A stretch of DNA of 64,000 nucleotides from Gammaproteobacteria bacterium (GTDB lineage Bacteria; Pseudomonadota; Gammaproteobacteria; Pseudomonadales; Pseudomonadaceae): contig JAMCWB010000005.1 in assembly GCA_023475025.1 (NCBI GenBank), positions 124,001 through 188,000 of the forward strand, in the 5' to 3' direction. Shown in pieces: positions 8,389-18,652 of this stretch (the stretch's first letter is position 1; each line of letters opens with the position of its first letter). The translations under genes were made by a program, and so were the position numbers. Under the pieces are notes generated by a model, which worked only from the letters and a program-made list of their open reading frames with translations, was not told the origin of the DNA and did not search any database.

Positions 8389-9020
8389 CACTGCTTAGGT
8401 AACCGGTTGGAAGGCAAGGGCGCATTCATACCGATCATGCGCTTTGTAGCATTGCGTACAGCTTTTCTGACTTCGTTCTCAGAGCGGCTGGCAGGCCGCT
8501 GTGGCTTTTTTTGAGCCACGGCCCCTGTAAAGGCTTGAATGCAATACTGCAACTTGGCCAAGAATGTCGGCCTAGTCATCACCGATGATTGATCTGGGCG
8601 GCTGGGCAAAAAACCTGAATGGGGTGGCTGCCGGTCTTCGAGAGTTCCTTTTTGTCTCAGTTGCTCCTTAACGTTGTCAGAAACCATGCAGACCTGGCTG
8701 GCTGTATTAGAGCCTTTTCCACGGTGCAGTACCGAAAGAATTTGGGGGCTCAAGAGGTTGATGGTCCTGACTTTGCTGAACGTACCAACTAGCGCGACTG
8801 CCGCAGTGATTCGCTTACCAGATCCAATGGCTGGTTCCCATAGTATGTGAGTGGCCTGTGCTCTGTTTTCTGGAAGGTCAGGGGAGCTTGTCATTTGTGG
8901 AGTGCCAAGTGGTTTTGTGCATAGCCGATACGACCCGATATTAGCACTATCTGACTGTGTATTCTCTGACTCAAAAATCAGTATGTGAACTGGTTCACAG
9001 TTCTGAAAATTTGCTTCCAT
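8388..9020 (-). CDS. unrecognised 210-aa protein coupled to the zeta-type kinase (candidate antitoxin/partner)
   Basis: The protein has no domain I recognise. It starts MEANFQNCEPVHILIFESE. It has a proline/serine-rich middle with HILWEPAIGSGKRITAAVALVG, which superficially resembles a P-loop but lacks flanking kinase motifs. It ends in a basic tail (SRSENEVRKAVRNATKRM). Its stop codon overlaps the start of the zeta toxin gene, so the two are translated together. In classical systems the antitoxin precedes the toxin and is about 90 to 160 aa; this partner is longer and different. A palindrome overlaps the likely promoter upstream. Function as an antitoxin is an inference from position only. 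Confidence 0.5.
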   Translation of the reverse strand: MEANFQNCEPVHILIFESENTQSDSANIGSYRLCTKPLGTPQMTSSPDLPENRAQATHILWEPAIGSGKRITAAVALVGTFSKVRTINLLSPQILSVLHRGKGSNTASQVCMVSDNVKEQLRQKGTLEDRQPPHSGFLPSRPDQSSVMTRPTFLAKLQYCIQAFTGAVAQKKPQRPASRSENEVRKAVRNATKRMIGMNAPLPSNRLPKQ

Positions 9021-9080
9021 CAGTCTTGGTCCCTGCTCACGCTGTAGGAAATACAGCTGGTAAGTTATTGATTTATCGTG

Positions 9081-9111
9081 ATAGTATGCGCGCTTTCCGG
9101 TGCACCGAAAA
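9081..9111 (-). promoter_or_regulatory. candidate promoter/operator of the toxin operon
   Basis: A perfect 10-bp palindrome CGGTGCACCG (9098-9107) is flanked by T-rich and A-rich triplets. Read on the minus strand, a TACTAT -10-like box lies at 9081-9086, so the palindrome would cover the -35 region. Autoregulation is typical of toxin-antitoxin operons; that use here is inferred. Confidence 0.45.
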
Positions 9112-9159
9112 TTATGTGTTTTCGTTGCAGATCAAGTGGTTAGGCCTGGTTTGGTGCCA

Positions 9160-9205
9160 CTTGACATGGTGGGGGTCGTTGGTTCGAATCCAATCGTGCC
9201 TACCA
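9160..9205 (+). repeat. attR-like displaced 3' end of tRNA-Val
   Basis: The copy spans the anticodon loop to CCA of tRNA-Val and is not preceded by a 5' half, so it is not a functional tRNA. It differs from the intact tRNA at two bases (9179 and its partner in the opposite arm). Both lie in the T stem and keep it paired (T-A instead of G-C). The upstream 9021-9159 shows no gene beyond the toxin promoter region. Confidence 0.85.
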
Positions 9206-9211
9206 GATTTC

Positions 9212-9239
9212 AACCCGGTCCCCTGCGACCGGTTTTTTT
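9212..9239 (+). terminator. original tRNA-Val terminator
   Basis: The stem CCGGTC/GACCGG with loop CCCTGC is followed by seven T. It directly follows the displaced tRNA 3' end. The rest of 9240-9382 holds only the thrS leader, where I see no clear gene. Confidence 0.75.
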
Positions 9240-9382
9240 GTTTAAGCGCCGTCATGGCGGGCTGTGGCCGACTTTCGAGTCTCTGGCTCTGGTACTGCCA
9301 GTCAGGTCATCAGTATCCAGCGTGACGGTCTATCCATCACGTGGCCTTGCGTAGGGGTCACCACTGAAAGGAGAGGCCTATT

Positions 9383-11308
9383 ATGCCTGTCATTACTCTG
9401 CCAGACGGCAGCCAGCGTTCCTTTGATCATCCCGTTTCTGTTGCTGAGGTCGCACAGTCCATTGGTGCTGGCCTGGCCAAGGCAACCCTGGCCGGTCGTG
9501 TCGATGGCCGCCTGGTCGATGCCTGTGACCTGATCGAGCAGGACGCCAGCCTGCAGATCATTACCCCCAAGGATGCCGACGGGCTGGATATTATCCGCCA
9601 CAGCTGCGCGCACCTGATCGGTCATGCGGTCAAGCAACTCTACCCGACGGCCAAAATGGTCATCGGGCCGGTGATTGAAGATGGCTTCTATTACGACATC
9701 TCCTACGAGCGTCCCTTTACGCCGGAAGACATGGCCGCCATCGAAAGCCGCATGCGCGAGCTGATTGCTACCGAGTACGATGTCATCAAGAAGATGACCC
9801 CGCGCGCTCAGGTGATCGAGGCATTCAAGGCCCGTAATGAAGATTACAAGCTGCGCCTGATCGAGGATATGCCCGACGAGACGCAGATGGGCCTGTATTA
9901 CCACGAAGACTATCTCGACATGTGCCGCGGTCCGCACGTGCCGAATACCCGTTTCCTCAAGGCCTTCAAGCTGACGCGGATATCCGGTGCCTACTGGCGT
10001 GGTGATGCGCGCAATGAGCAGTTGCAACGCATTTACGGTACAGCCTGGGCTGACAAGAAGCAGCTGGCAGCCTATATCACGCGCCTGGAAGAAGCCGAGA
10101 AGCGCGATCACCGCAAGATCGGCAAGCGTCTGGGCCTGTTCCATACCCAGGAAGAAGCACCGGGTATGGTGTTCTGGCATCCGGCTGGCTGGACGGTGTA
10201 TCAGGTGCTGGAGCAGTACATGCGTGACCTGCAGCGCGGCAACGGCTACCAGGAAATCAAGACGCCGCAAGTAGTCGACAAGGTGCTCTGGGAGCGCTCG
10301 GGCCACTGGCAGCATTACTCGGCCAATATGTTCATTACCGAGTCGGAAAGCCGCGATTATGCGGTCAAGCCAATGAACTGCCCCTGCCATGTACAGGTGT
10401 TCAACCAGGGGCTGAAGAGTTACCGCGATCTGCCGCTGCGTCTGGCCGAGTTCGGTTCTTGCCACCGTAATGAGCCTTCCGGCTCGCTACATGGCCTGAT
10501 GCGCGTGCGTGGTTTTACTCAGGATGATGCGCATATTTTCTGTACCGATGAGCAGATCAAGCAGGAAGCGGCGGACTTTATCCAGCTGACCCTGCAGGTC
10601 TATCGCGACTTTGGTTTTGACGATGTCGAGCTCAAGCTGTCGACCCGCCCGGATGATCGCATGGGTGATGATGCGGATTGGGATCTGGCCGAGCAGGCAC
10701 TGGAAGAGGCGCTCAACGAAGCCGGCCTGGACTGGGAGTTGCAGCCGGGCGAGGGTGCCTTCTATGGGCCCAAGATCGAGTTCTCACTGCGTGACTGCCT
10801 GGGCCGTGTCTGGCAGTGCGGTACACTGCAGCTGGATTTCCTTCTGCCGGGGCGTCTGGGCGCCCAGTATGTGGCTGAAGATGGTAGCCGCAAGCATCCG
10901 GTTATGCTGCACCGTGCTATTCTTGGCTCGTTCGAACGCTTTATCGGCATCCTGATCGAGCATTATGCGGGTGATTTCCCGGCCTGGCTGGCACCACAAC
11001 AGGCTGCAGTACTGAATATTACCGACAATCAGGCGGAATTTTGCCGAGAAGTCGAGAAAACATTGAATGAAATGGGCTATCGTGCACAAGCGGACTTGAG
11101 AAACGAGAAGATCGGTTTTAAAATCCGTGAGCACACTTTACATAAGACTCCCTACCTGTTGGTTATAGGTGACCGGGAAGTCGAATCGCACACTGTGGCC
11201 GTGCGCACACGGGAGGGCAAAGATCTGGGTTCCATGACGGTTACCGAGTTCGCAGAGTTCCTCGCCGCTGCTGTCGCACAACGAGGCCGCCCGAATTCGG
11301 AGCAATAA
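9383..11308 (+). CDS. thrS: threonyl-tRNA synthetase
   Basis: This 641-aa class II aminoacyl-tRNA synthetase charges tRNA-Thr and has the standard length for ThrRS. An N-terminal TGS domain ([15 protein letters not shown] onward) is followed by the editing domain with [10 protein letters not shown]. The catalytic core contains [10 protein letters not shown] with the zinc-binding cysteine, and [12 protein letters not shown]. The C-terminal anticodon-binding domain follows. AGGAGA lies upstream of the ATG. It heads the thrS-infC-rpmI-rplT-pheST-ihfA group. In relatives thrS controls its own translation through the leader; the leader here was not folded. Confidence 0.97.
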   Translation: MPVITLPDGSQRSFDHPVSVAEVAQSIGAGLAKATLAGRVDGRLVDACDLIEQDASLQIITPKDADGLDIIRHSCAHLIGHAVKQLYPTAKMVIGPVIEDGFYYDISYERPFTPEDMAAIESRMRELIATEYDVIKKMTPRAQVIEAFKARNEDYKLRLIEDMPDETQMGLYYHEDYLDMCRGPHVPNTRFLKAFKLTRISGAYWRGDARNEQLQRIYGTAWADKKQLAAYITRLEEAEKRDHRKIGKRLGLFHTQEEAPGMVFWHPAGWTVYQVLEQYMRDLQRGNGYQEIKTPQVVDKVLWERSGHWQHYSANMFITESESRDYAVKPMNCPCHVQVFNQGLKSYRDLPLRLAEFGSCHRNEPSGSLHGLMRVRGFTQDDAHIFCTDEQIKQEAADFIQLTLQVYRDFGFDDVELKLSTRPDDRMGDDADWDLAEQALEEALNEAGLDWELQPGEGAFYGPKIEFSLRDCLGRVWQCGTLQLDFLLPGRLGAQYVAEDGSRKHPVMLHRAILGSFERFIGILIEHYAGDFPAWLAPQQAAVLNITDNQAEFCREVEKTLNEMGYRAQADLRNEKIGFKIREHTLHKTPYLLVIGDREVESHTVAVRTREGKDLGSMTVTEFAEFLAAAVAQRGRPNSEQ

Positions 11309-11310
11309 CG

Positions 11311-11856
11311 ATTAAACGCGAGATGAGACAAGACAAAAGAGCCGCACAACGCCCGCCGATCAACGAAAATATTACGGCGACCGAAGTTCGCCTGATTGGC
11401 GCTGACGGCGAGCAAATCGGTATCGTGTCCATTCAGGAAGCCATGGCTGCCGCAGAGGAAGCCAAACTGGACCTGGTTGAAATCTCTCCTGATGCTGAGC
11501 CGCCCGTTTGCCGGATCATGGATTACGGCAAGCATCTGTTCGAGAAAAAGAAACAGCAGGCTGCTGCTCGCAAGAACCAGAAACAGGTTCAGATCAAAGA
11601 AATCAAGTTTCGTCCAGGGACGGAAGAGGGTGACTATAAGGTCAAGCTTCGCAACCTTATCAAGTTTCTCTCTGACGGGGACAAGGCCAAGGTATCCTTG
11701 CGATTCCGTGGCCGCGAAATGGCACATCAGGAGCTGGGCATGGAGTTGTTGAAGCGGGTCGAAGCTGACCTGGCTGAATACGGCACCGTGGAACAGCACC
11801 CGAAAATGGAAGGTCGGCAACTGATGATGGTCATCGCACCCAAGAAGAAAAAGTAA
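11311..11856 (+). CDS. infC: translation initiation factor IF-3 (probable AUU start)
   Basis: IF-3 binds the 30S subunit and checks start-codon fidelity. I place the start at ATT 11311 (181 aa, [10 protein letters not shown]...). GGAG (11299-11302) lies 8 nt before it, infC genes commonly use this rare start for autoregulation, and Pseudomonas homologues carry the [10 protein letters not shown]-terminus. An ATG at 11323 (177 aa) would have poor spacing; an in-frame ATA lies at 11305. Both IF-3 domains are present, with [19 protein letters not shown] in the N-domain and [17 protein letters not shown] in the C-domain. It follows thrS by 2 nt. Confidence 0.95.
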   Translation: MKREMRQDKRAAQRPPINENITATEVRLIGADGEQIGIVSIQEAMAAAEEAKLDLVEISPDAEPPVCRIMDYGKHLFEKKKQQAAARKNQKQVQIKEIKFRPGTEEGDYKVKLRNLIKFLSDGDKAKVSLRFRGREMAHQELGMELLKRVEADLAEYGTVEQHPKMEGRQLMMVIAPKKKK

Positions 11857-11918
11857 TCACCAGGGCAACGCCAGGCCTTGCGGTTACCTTATTCACTCTT
11901 ACGTGGAGTTACATGAAC

Positions 11919-12113
11919 ATGGCAAAGATGAAGACGAAAAGTGGCGCCGCCAAGCGCTTCAAGAAAACCGGGAACGGCCTCAAGCACAAGCACGCTTTCA
12001 AGAGCCACATCCTGACCAAGATGAGCACCAAGCGTAAGCGTCAACTGCGTGGAACATCGCAGCTGCATGCGTCTGATGTGCAAAAAGTAGAGCGCATGTT
12101 GCGCCTCCGTTAA
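11919..12113 (+). CDS. rpmI: 50S ribosomal protein L35
   Basis: A 64-aa lysine/arginine-rich protein starting [18 protein letters not shown] and ending VERMLRLR, the full L35 family length. An in-frame ATG six bases upstream (11913) would add two residues. The GGAG at 11905-11908 is 4 nt from 11913 and 10 nt from 11919, so spacing does not settle it; 11919 is preferred from family N-termini. Confidence 0.95.
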   Translation: MAKMKTKSGAAKRFKKTGNGLKHKHAFKSHILTKMSTKRKRQLRGTSQLHASDVQKVERMLRLR

Positions 12114-12135
12114 GTCAAGGTTAGAGGATTAGAGA

Positions 12136-12492
12136 ATGGCTCGTGTTAAGCGTGGTGTAACGGCGCGTAAGCGTCACAAGAAAGTTCTGAAACTCGCCAA
12201 AGGCTATTACGGTGCGCGTTCGCGTGTATTCCGTGTCGCCAAGCAGGCGGTCATCAAGGCTGGTCAATATGCCTACCGTGACCGCAAGCAGCGCAAGCGT
12301 CAGTTCCGTGCCCTGTGGATTGCCCGTATCAACGCCGGTGCTCGCATGAACGGTATGTCTTACAGCCGTTTGATTGCCGGTCTGAAAAAGGCCAACGTTG
12401 AAATCGACCGCAAGGTTCTGGCCGATCTGGCTGTGAACGAAAAAGCGGCGTTTACCGCGATTGTCGACAAAGCAAAGGCTAGCCTGGCTTAA
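12136..12492 (+). CDS. rplT: 50S ribosomal protein L20
   Basis: This 118-aa L20 starts [16 protein letters not shown], the family N-terminus, and has the expected length. An AGAGG ribosome site lies upstream. L20 binds 23S rRNA early in assembly and, in enterobacteria, represses the operon by binding its own mRNA; that control is not demonstrated here. It follows rpmI by 22 nt. Confidence 0.97.
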   Translation: MARVKRGVTARKRHKKVLKLAKGYYGARSRVFRVAKQAVIKAGQYAYRDRKQRKRQFRALWIARINAGARMNGMSYSRLIAGLKKANVEIDRKVLADLAVNEKAAFTAIVDKAKASLA

Positions 12493-13602
<1,110 letters not shown>

Positions 13603-13641
13603 GCGCTGCATCCACCATTCCCTTGAGATCAGGAACCAACA

Positions 13642-16023
13642 ATGAAATTCAGTGAACAGTGGCTGCGGAGCTGGGTTAATCCGCAGGTAACAGGTGACGA
13701 GCTGGTTGCCCGCCTGTCCATGACCGGGCTGGAAGTCGATGGTGTAGAGCCCGCTGCCGGCGCGTTCAGTGGCGTGATTGTCGGTGAGATTATCAGCGCT
13801 GAACAGCATCCGGACGCGGACAAGCTGCGTGTCTGCCAGGTCAGTAACGGTAGCGAACAGTTCCAGGTCGTGTGCGGCGCGCCCAACGCGCGCCCCGGTA
13901 TCAAGGTGCCTTTTGCCACCGTCGGTGCGGTGCTCGGCGAAGACTTCAAAATCAAGAAAGCCAAGCTGCGCGGCGTTGAGTCCTTTGGCATGCTGTGTTC
14001 GGCAGCTGAACTCAAACTGTCGGATGATCATGACGGCCTCTATGAGCTGGCTGCCGATGCGCCAACTGGCGAGTGTCTGCGTGAATATCTCGGGCTGGAC
14101 GACAGCATTATCGATGTTGACCTGACCCCGAACCGCGGTGACTGCCTGTCGATCGCCGGCCTGGCCCGTGAAGTGGCTGCCAATTACGCCGAAAGTGTCT
14201 GCCGCCCGACTATTGATCCGGTACCGGCCGTCAACGAAGACAGCCGCCCGATCGAGCTACTGGCCCCGCAGGCCTGTCCGCGCTATGTCGGCCGGGTAGT
14301 GCGCAATGTAGACCTGTCGCGACCAACCCCTTTATGGATGGTTGAACGTTTGCGCCGCAGCGACATCCGCAGCATCGATCCGGTGGTGGACATCACCAAT
14401 TACGTCATGCTCGAACTGGGGCAACCCATGCACGCCTTTGATCTCAAGCAGATTCAGGGCGGCATTCGTGTGCGCATGGCCGAGGAGGGCGAAAAACTGA
14501 CCCTGCTTGACGGTCAGGAACTCACCCTGCGTAGCGACAACCTGGTGATTGCCGACCACGAGCGCGCCTTGGCCATGGCCGGCATCATGGGTGGCGAGCA
14601 CAGCGGTGTTGCCAGTGATACCACTGACCTGTTTCTGGAAAGCGCGTTCTTCGACACCATTGCCATTGCGGGCAAGGCGCGTGCCCATGGGTTGCATACG
14701 GACTCATCACACCGCTTCGAGCGTGGCGTCGATTGGCAGTTGCAACGCGAAGCCATGGAGCGGGTTACAGCCCTGATTCTTCAGGTGGTGGGTGGTGAGC
14801 CAGGCCCCGTACTGGAGCAAGTTGCCAATGACCATTTGCCCCAGGCCGCTCACATTACACTGCGAGACGCCCGTATCCAGCAAATGCTTGGCATGGCGAT
14901 TCCGGCTGCTGAGGTAGAAAGCTACCTGCACCACCTGGGCCTTGGCGTTGCCAAAGGTGGCGAGGGTGAGTGGCAAGTTGAGGTTCCCAGCTACCGTTTC
15001 GATATCAGCCTGGAAATCGATCTCATCGAAGAGCTGGCCCGACTGTATGGCTACAACCGTCTGCCGGTCAGCGCGCCAACAGCCGCTCTGACCCTGCAAG
15101 CCCAGCCGGAAACTCGCGGTGAGCTGCCGGTGCTGCGTCGTTTGCTGGTAGCCCGTGGTTACCAGGAAGCCATTACCTACAGCTTTATTGAGCCGGCCCT
15201 GAGCAAGCAGTTTGATCCCGAGCACGAGCCCCTGGCACTGGCCAACCCCATTTCTGCCGATATGGCCGTGATGCGTACCAGTTTGTTGCCAGGCCTGAGC
15301 AAGGCGCTGCTGCATAACCAGAATCGTCAGCAGACGCGCGTACGTTTGTTCGAGAGTGGTTTGCGCTTTGTACCCCAGGCGTCAGGCGACTTGCTGCAAG
15401 AACCCATGCTGGCCGGTATCGCCAGCGGTACGCGTCTGCCCGAAGGCTGGGCCAACAATAGCGACAAGCTGGATTTCTTTGATCTTAAAGGTGATGTCGA
15501 AGCGGTATTGGGGCAGGGTGGTGCACTGGATAGCTACCGCTTTGAGCCGGCAGCGCATCCTGCCTTGCATCCGGGGCAGAGCGCGCGGGTACTGCGTGGC
15601 GACACCCAGGTAGGCTGGATGGGTGCCCTGCATCCGCAGCTGGTTGCTGATCTTGATCTGCACGGCCCGGTCTTTGCCTTCGAGCTCAGCCTGAATGTCA
15701 TCAAGCAAGGCCGCCTGCCCAGCTTTGCTGAAATGTCTCGCTTCCCGGAAGTGCGCCGCGATATTGCCCTGGTTGTTGATCAGGCAATTCTGGCTGAGGA
15801 CCTGCTTGCCGATATCCGTCAACAGGCTGGAGAGCACCTGAAAAGTCTCAGGTTGTTTGATGTTTATGCCGGCAAAGGCATTGATCCGCATAGAAAAAGT
15901 CTGGCAATTGGCTTGACCTTGCAGCATTCCTCGCGCACTCTTACTGATGACGAAGTGAACGCTGTCATGGACAAGGTACTCACGTCCCTGGAGCAAAGGT
16001 TCAATGCCACACTAAGGAAATAA
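13642..16023 (+). CDS. pheT: phenylalanyl-tRNA synthetase beta subunit
   Basis: This 793-aa beta chain has the expected domain order. It runs from an EMAP-like tRNA-binding domain near residues 40-150, through B3/B4 editing and B5 domains and a catalytic-like core containing [18 protein letters not shown], to the C-terminal FDX-ACB domain ([12 protein letters not shown]). AGGA lies before the ATG. ihfA starts 4 nt after its stop. Confidence 0.97.
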   Translation: MKFSEQWLRSWVNPQVTGDELVARLSMTGLEVDGVEPAAGAFSGVIVGEIISAEQHPDADKLRVCQVSNGSEQFQVVCGAPNARPGIKVPFATVGAVLGEDFKIKKAKLRGVESFGMLCSAAELKLSDDHDGLYELAADAPTGECLREYLGLDDSIIDVDLTPNRGDCLSIAGLAREVAANYAESVCRPTIDPVPAVNEDSRPIELLAPQACPRYVGRVVRNVDLSRPTPLWMVERLRRSDIRSIDPVVDITNYVMLELGQPMHAFDLKQIQGGIRVRMAEEGEKLTLLDGQELTLRSDNLVIADHERALAMAGIMGGEHSGVASDTTDLFLESAFFDTIAIAGKARAHGLHTDSSHRFERGVDWQLQREAMERVTALILQVVGGEPGPVLEQVANDHLPQAAHITLRDARIQQMLGMAIPAAEVESYLHHLGLGVAKGGEGEWQVEVPSYRFDISLEIDLIEELARLYGYNRLPVSAPTAALTLQAQPETRGELPVLRRLLVARGYQEAITYSFIEPALSKQFDPEHEPLALANPISADMAVMRTSLLPGLSKALLHNQNRQQTRVRLFESGLRFVPQASGDLLQEPMLAGIASGTRLPEGWANNSDKLDFFDLKGDVEAVLGQGGALDSYRFEPAAHPALHPGQSARVLRGDTQVGWMGALHPQLVADLDLHGPVFAFELSLNVIKQGRLPSFAEMSRFPEVRRDIALVVDQAILAEDLLADIRQQAGEHLKSLRLFDVYAGKGIDPHRKSLAIGLTLQHSSRTLTDDEVNAVMDKVLTSLEQRFNATLRK

Positions 16024-16027
16024 GGAT

Positions 16028-16330
16028 ATGGGGGCTCTGACAAAGGCAGAAATGGCCGAACGCTTGTATGACGAGCTCGGCTTCAACAAGCGCGAAGCCA
16101 AAGAGCTGGTTGAACTGTTTTTCGAAGAGATTCGCAACGCCCTTGAGCACAATGAGCAGGTCAAATTATCTGGCTTCGGTAATTTTGACCTGCGTGACAA
16201 GCGGCAGCGGCCCGGTCGCAATCCAAAGACGGGTGAAGAAATCCCCATTACGGCCAGACGTGTGGTTACCTTCAGACCAGGACAAAAACTCAAGGCGCGA
16301 GTAGAAGCATATGCTGGAACCCAGCCATAA
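16028..16330 (+). CDS. ihfA: integration host factor alpha subunit
   Basis: A 100-aa HU/IHF-family DNA-bending protein starting [18 protein letters not shown]. The beta arm contains [14 protein letters not shown] and is followed by [13 protein letters not shown]. Sequence is very close to Pseudomonas IHF-alpha. TAAGGA upstream overlaps the pheT stop. The MerR-type gene begins within its last 20 bases. Confidence 0.97.
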   Translation: MGALTKAEMAERLYDELGFNKREAKELVELFFEEIRNALEHNEQVKLSGFGNFDLRDKRQRPGRNPKTGEEIPITARRVVTFRPGQKLKARVEAYAGTQP

Positions 16331-16670
16331 CCATGAATTACCCGCTATTCCGGGTAAACGCTATTTCACCATTGGTGAAGTCAGTGACCTGTGTGCGGTA
16401 AAGCCGCACGTACTGCGTTACTGGGAGCAGGAATTTCCCCAGCTATCACCGGTCAAGCGCCGTGGCAATCGTCGTTATTATCAGCGCCAGGATGTGCTGA
16501 TGATCCGTCAGATTCGCTCATTGCTCTATGATCAGGGCTTTACCATTGGTGGCGCACGGCAGCGGCTATCGGGTGAAGAAGCCAAGGAAGACGTTACCCA
16601 TTACAAGCAGCTGATCCGGCAAACCATTGCTGAGCTGGAAGATGTGCTGAATGTATTGAAAACATCCTGA
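16311..16670 (+). CDS. MerR family transcriptional regulator
   Basis: This 119-aa protein has an N-terminal MerR winged helix: [25 protein letters not shown], then [14 protein letters not shown] short coiled-coil dimerisation helix ([18 protein letters not shown]) follows. It has no metal-binding cysteines, so it is not a mercury or copper sensor. A MerR-like gene directly after ihfA is the usual arrangement in Pseudomonas. Its start lies inside ihfA, implying co-translation. Targets are unknown. Confidence 0.9.
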   Translation: MLEPSHNHELPAIPGKRYFTIGEVSDLCAVKPHVLRYWEQEFPQLSPVKRRGNRRYYQRQDVLMIRQIRSLLYDQGFTIGGARQRLSGEEAKEDVTHYKQLIRQTIAELEDVLNVLKTS

Positions 16671-16685
16671 ACCTTGGTTCAGACG

Positions 16686-16714
16686 CAAAAAGCTGGCTCA
16701 GGCCAGCTTTTTTG
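16686..16714 (+). terminator. terminator of the thrS-ihfA operon group
   Basis: The stem AAAAAGCTGGC/GCCAGCTTTTTT with a TCAG loop is followed by T-rich sequence. It lies between the MerR gene and the convergent lipoprotein gene, so it may work in both directions. Confidence 0.85.
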
Positions 16715-16729
16715 TGTCTGGACGATGGC

Positions 16730-17323
16730 CTAGCGTTGCCTCATACGCTGGCCTGAGTGCTGCCTGCTGCCACGATTGTCTGTTCGCGGCGACATGCGCC
16801 GTTCAGCACGTTGACCAGCAGTGCTGCCCCGGTCAGCCCGGGGAGCATGTGGTCTGGCAGGCTGCTCGCGCTGATGTGTCTGTTGCCTTGTGGCCCTGTG
16901 CTGGTGTTCACTGCTTTGGCGTGGACGGCGGTGCTGGGTAGCACGTGACTCTGCTGAAGGCCGCTGCGCCTGCTCACGCGCTGGGCGTTGGTAGCCAGGT
17001 CGCTGGTTTGGGGCAGAGTACCTTGGCCGCTGTGTGCTGCGAGGCGCTTCTTTACGAACCGGCGCTGCACGATTGATCGTTGGCTGCCGGTTGATAATGG
17101 TTGTGCGGTAAACCGGCCGGGCAGGGGCGACATAGACCTGAGTGCGCGGCGGGCTGTAAGTGCGATAATGCGGCCGTGAATAACTGATGCTGGGGTAGTA
17201 GGTCGTCGACGAGTAGACGCGGGGTGTGCTGTAGCTGCTGGTAGTGGCGTAATAACCGCCAGCGCAGCCGCTGAGCAACACAGTGCCCAGCCCGATTGCC
17301 AATAACTTGCCTGAAAGTTTCAT
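16730..17323 (-). CDS. lipoprotein with basic, low-complexity tail
   Basis: This 197-aa protein starts MKLSGKLLAIGLGTVLLSGC, a type II signal peptide with lipobox LSGC. The rest is low complexity. A Tyr/Ser/Thr/Pro segment (residues ~25-90) is followed by an Arg/Gln/Pro/His-rich, strongly basic tail. The frame is open further upstream but this ATG carries the signal peptide and AGGTAAC lies before it. No enzymatic domain is visible. A positively charged tail might contact peptidoglycan, LPS or nucleic acid, but this is a guess. Placement between the MerR gene and tRNA-Pro gives no clue. Confidence 0.7.
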   Translation of the reverse strand: MKLSGKLLAIGLGTVLLSGCAGGYYATTSSYSTPRVYSSTTYYPSISYSRPHYRTYSPPRTQVYVAPARPVYRTTIINRQPTINRAAPVRKEAPRSTQRPRYSAPNQRPGYQRPAREQAQRPSAESRATQHRRPRQSSEHQHRATRQQTHQREQPARPHAPRADRGSTAGQRAERRMSPRTDNRGSRQHSGQRMRQR

Positions 17324-17516
17324 GCTGTTACCTGTCTGCGACAAATGCCGGCATCGGAAGATGCCGTTACATACATACAGTTTGGCGCAAAAGCTGGCTT
17401 CAAAGGCCTTTGTAAAGACAGCTTTACCAAGATTTACCTGCTGTCGCGCCAGGCTTGGCTGATCAGGACACCCGCCGTCAGCTATTGCTATAGCAGCGCA
17501 TGCAGGCAAAAAAAAC

Positions 17517-17545
17517 TTTCACATTTCAGAGGCTTAATGTATGAT
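17517..17545 (+). promoter_or_regulatory. promoter of tRNA-Pro
   Basis: The -35-like TTTCAC (17517-17522) and -10 TATGAT (17540-17545) are separated by 17 bp, about 35 bp before the tRNA. Confidence 0.5.
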
Positions 17546-17579
17546 CTCGCACACTTTGAGGCTAACGCTAAAAAGTATG

Positions 17580-17657
<78 letters not shown>

Positions 17658-17666
17658 AACAACCTC

Positions 17667-17704
17667 AAAAAATCCAGTCACTTAGCGGTGACTGGATTTT
17701 TTTT
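17667..17704 (+). terminator. tRNA-Pro terminator
   Basis: The stem AAAAAATCCAGTCAC/GTGACTGGATTTTTT with loop TTAGCG ends in eight T. Confidence 0.85.
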
Positions 17705-17997
17705 GCGTCTGTGAAAAATGTCATATACAAAAAATACCCCTACTTTTACCCCCACCGTGGATTTTTACCCCTCCGCTCTCCATCCGCTGTCTTGAATGGC
17801 CTTGATTAGCGATCTTCAGGTATTACCTAACCGAAGTTAACCCATGTAATGACCCAGTAAAAACCTGCGCATGGTGATGGAGCTCTGGTGCCTGTAATTC
17901 CTGTTTGGGTTGAGCGCCTGAATGTTGACTGCCTAGTCCGGACTGAGTATGTGCTTTTGGTAGTGACTAGAGATGCTAGTCAAAAAGGTATGCATTC
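17705..17997. other. intergenic junction between tRNA-Pro and the catabolic region
   Basis: No gene is supported here. There is a stretch with repeated TACCCC units (about 17736-17770), and two candidate regulatory palindromes near the right end. A weak match to the regulon operator lies at 17934-17949 (TAGTCC-GGAC-TGAGTA). Confidence 0.4.
17965..17981. promoter_or_regulatory. inverted repeat upstream of the EthD gene
   Basis: GACTAG-AGATG-CTAGTC is a perfect 6-bp inverted repeat with a 5-bp spacer, ending 16 bp before the start codon at 17998. It could be an operator or an mRNA hairpin. Confidence 0.4.
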
Positions 17998-18630
17998 ATG
18001 AAAACACTCTCCTTGATTTACCGACGTCCAGACCTCTCACAGCAAGCATTTCGTGACTACTACGAAAACACCCACTGTTGGTTGGCTATGCGTCATTTTC
18101 CTTTTGCTCGTTATGAGCGCAACCATGTCATGTCAGGCAATATTGAATTCGATTGCATGAGCGTGTTTGAGCTTGACGCTGACCTGTCTGGTCACGACTT
18201 GATGACTTCAGGTTCACGCAAGCTGGTTATGCAGGACGAGCTGGAGTTTATGGACCCGGAGAAAATTCAGGTCTTTCTATTTCATGAGGTGTGGCTCGAT
18301 CTTGCAGAGGGCGTAGCGCATCCTCAGGGTGAGCGCTCACAATGGCTGGTGTTCCTTAAAACCCAAGGTGCAACCAGGGAGAGTGTCGAAAGCACTCTGA
18401 AAGAATGGCTCAACAAGTACTCTGGCAGTATCCATGCCGCTAATATTAAATTCCTGCAAAGCGCTGGAATAACAGCGTTGCAGGCTGACGCGATAGTTTG
18501 GGTTGATCAAGCTGCTGAAGGGGCCGCGGTACTTTCAGAATGCCCCTTTGCTACCAAGGTTGTGGGCGTGCAGTCGTTTTCAACACCTGTGGACGACCTG
18601 AGACAGCGGTTCGAAGGTTTCAAACCCTGA
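17998..18630 (+). CDS. EthD-domain protein (dimeric alpha/beta barrel)
   Basis: This 210-aa protein has an N-terminal EthD-like domain. Its first 35 residues contain the family signature YRRPDLSQQAFRDYYENTH followed by WLAMRHFP. The second half (about 110-205) looks like a degenerate repeat of the same ferredoxin-like fold, giving a tandem barrel in one chain. EthD proteins accompany degradation gene sets, and their precise role is unclear (helper, isomerase-like or stress function). AAGG precedes the ATG at 17998. It leads the amidase gene by 22 nt, so the two are probably one operon. Confidence 0.7.
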   Translation: MKTLSLIYRRPDLSQQAFRDYYENTHCWLAMRHFPFARYERNHVMSGNIEFDCMSVFELDADLSGHDLMTSGSRKLVMQDELEFMDPEKIQVFLFHEVWLDLAEGVAHPQGERSQWLVFLKTQGATRESVESTLKEWLNKYSGSIHAANIKFLQSAGITALQADAIVWVDQAAEGAAVLSECPFATKVVGVQSFSTPVDDLRQRFEGFKP

Positions 18631-18652
18631 TAATCATAATGACAAGGATAAG

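Larger units (their letters stand above)
6647..9205. mobile_element. small decayed genomic island integrated in tRNA-Val
   Basis: The interval is bounded by direct repeats of the tRNA-Val 3' half (6647-6692 and 9160-9205; 46 bp, two differences). Inside are a C-terminal remnant of a tyrosine integrase reading toward the tRNA, a truncated conserved gene, a 54-aa ORF and a zeta-toxin-like pair. The rho-independent terminator expected after tRNA-Val lies just outside the right repeat (9212-9239). This agrees with an insertion that pushed the original tRNA end and terminator to the right. The element is too small and broken to move by itself. Confidence 0.8.

Noticed and set aside
6693..9159. CRISPR array or phage structural genes in the tRNA-Val island
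   Set aside because: No spaced direct repeats and no structural-gene similarity were seen.
9302..10465. 387-codon minus-strand frame opposite thrS
   Set aside because: Shadow of the thrS coding sequence; no start site or family match.
17720..17790. Frames in the TACCCC-rich sequence after tRNA-Pro that might be an integrase remnant
   Set aside because: All minus- and plus-strand frames are short and show no integrase box, so no gene is claimed.
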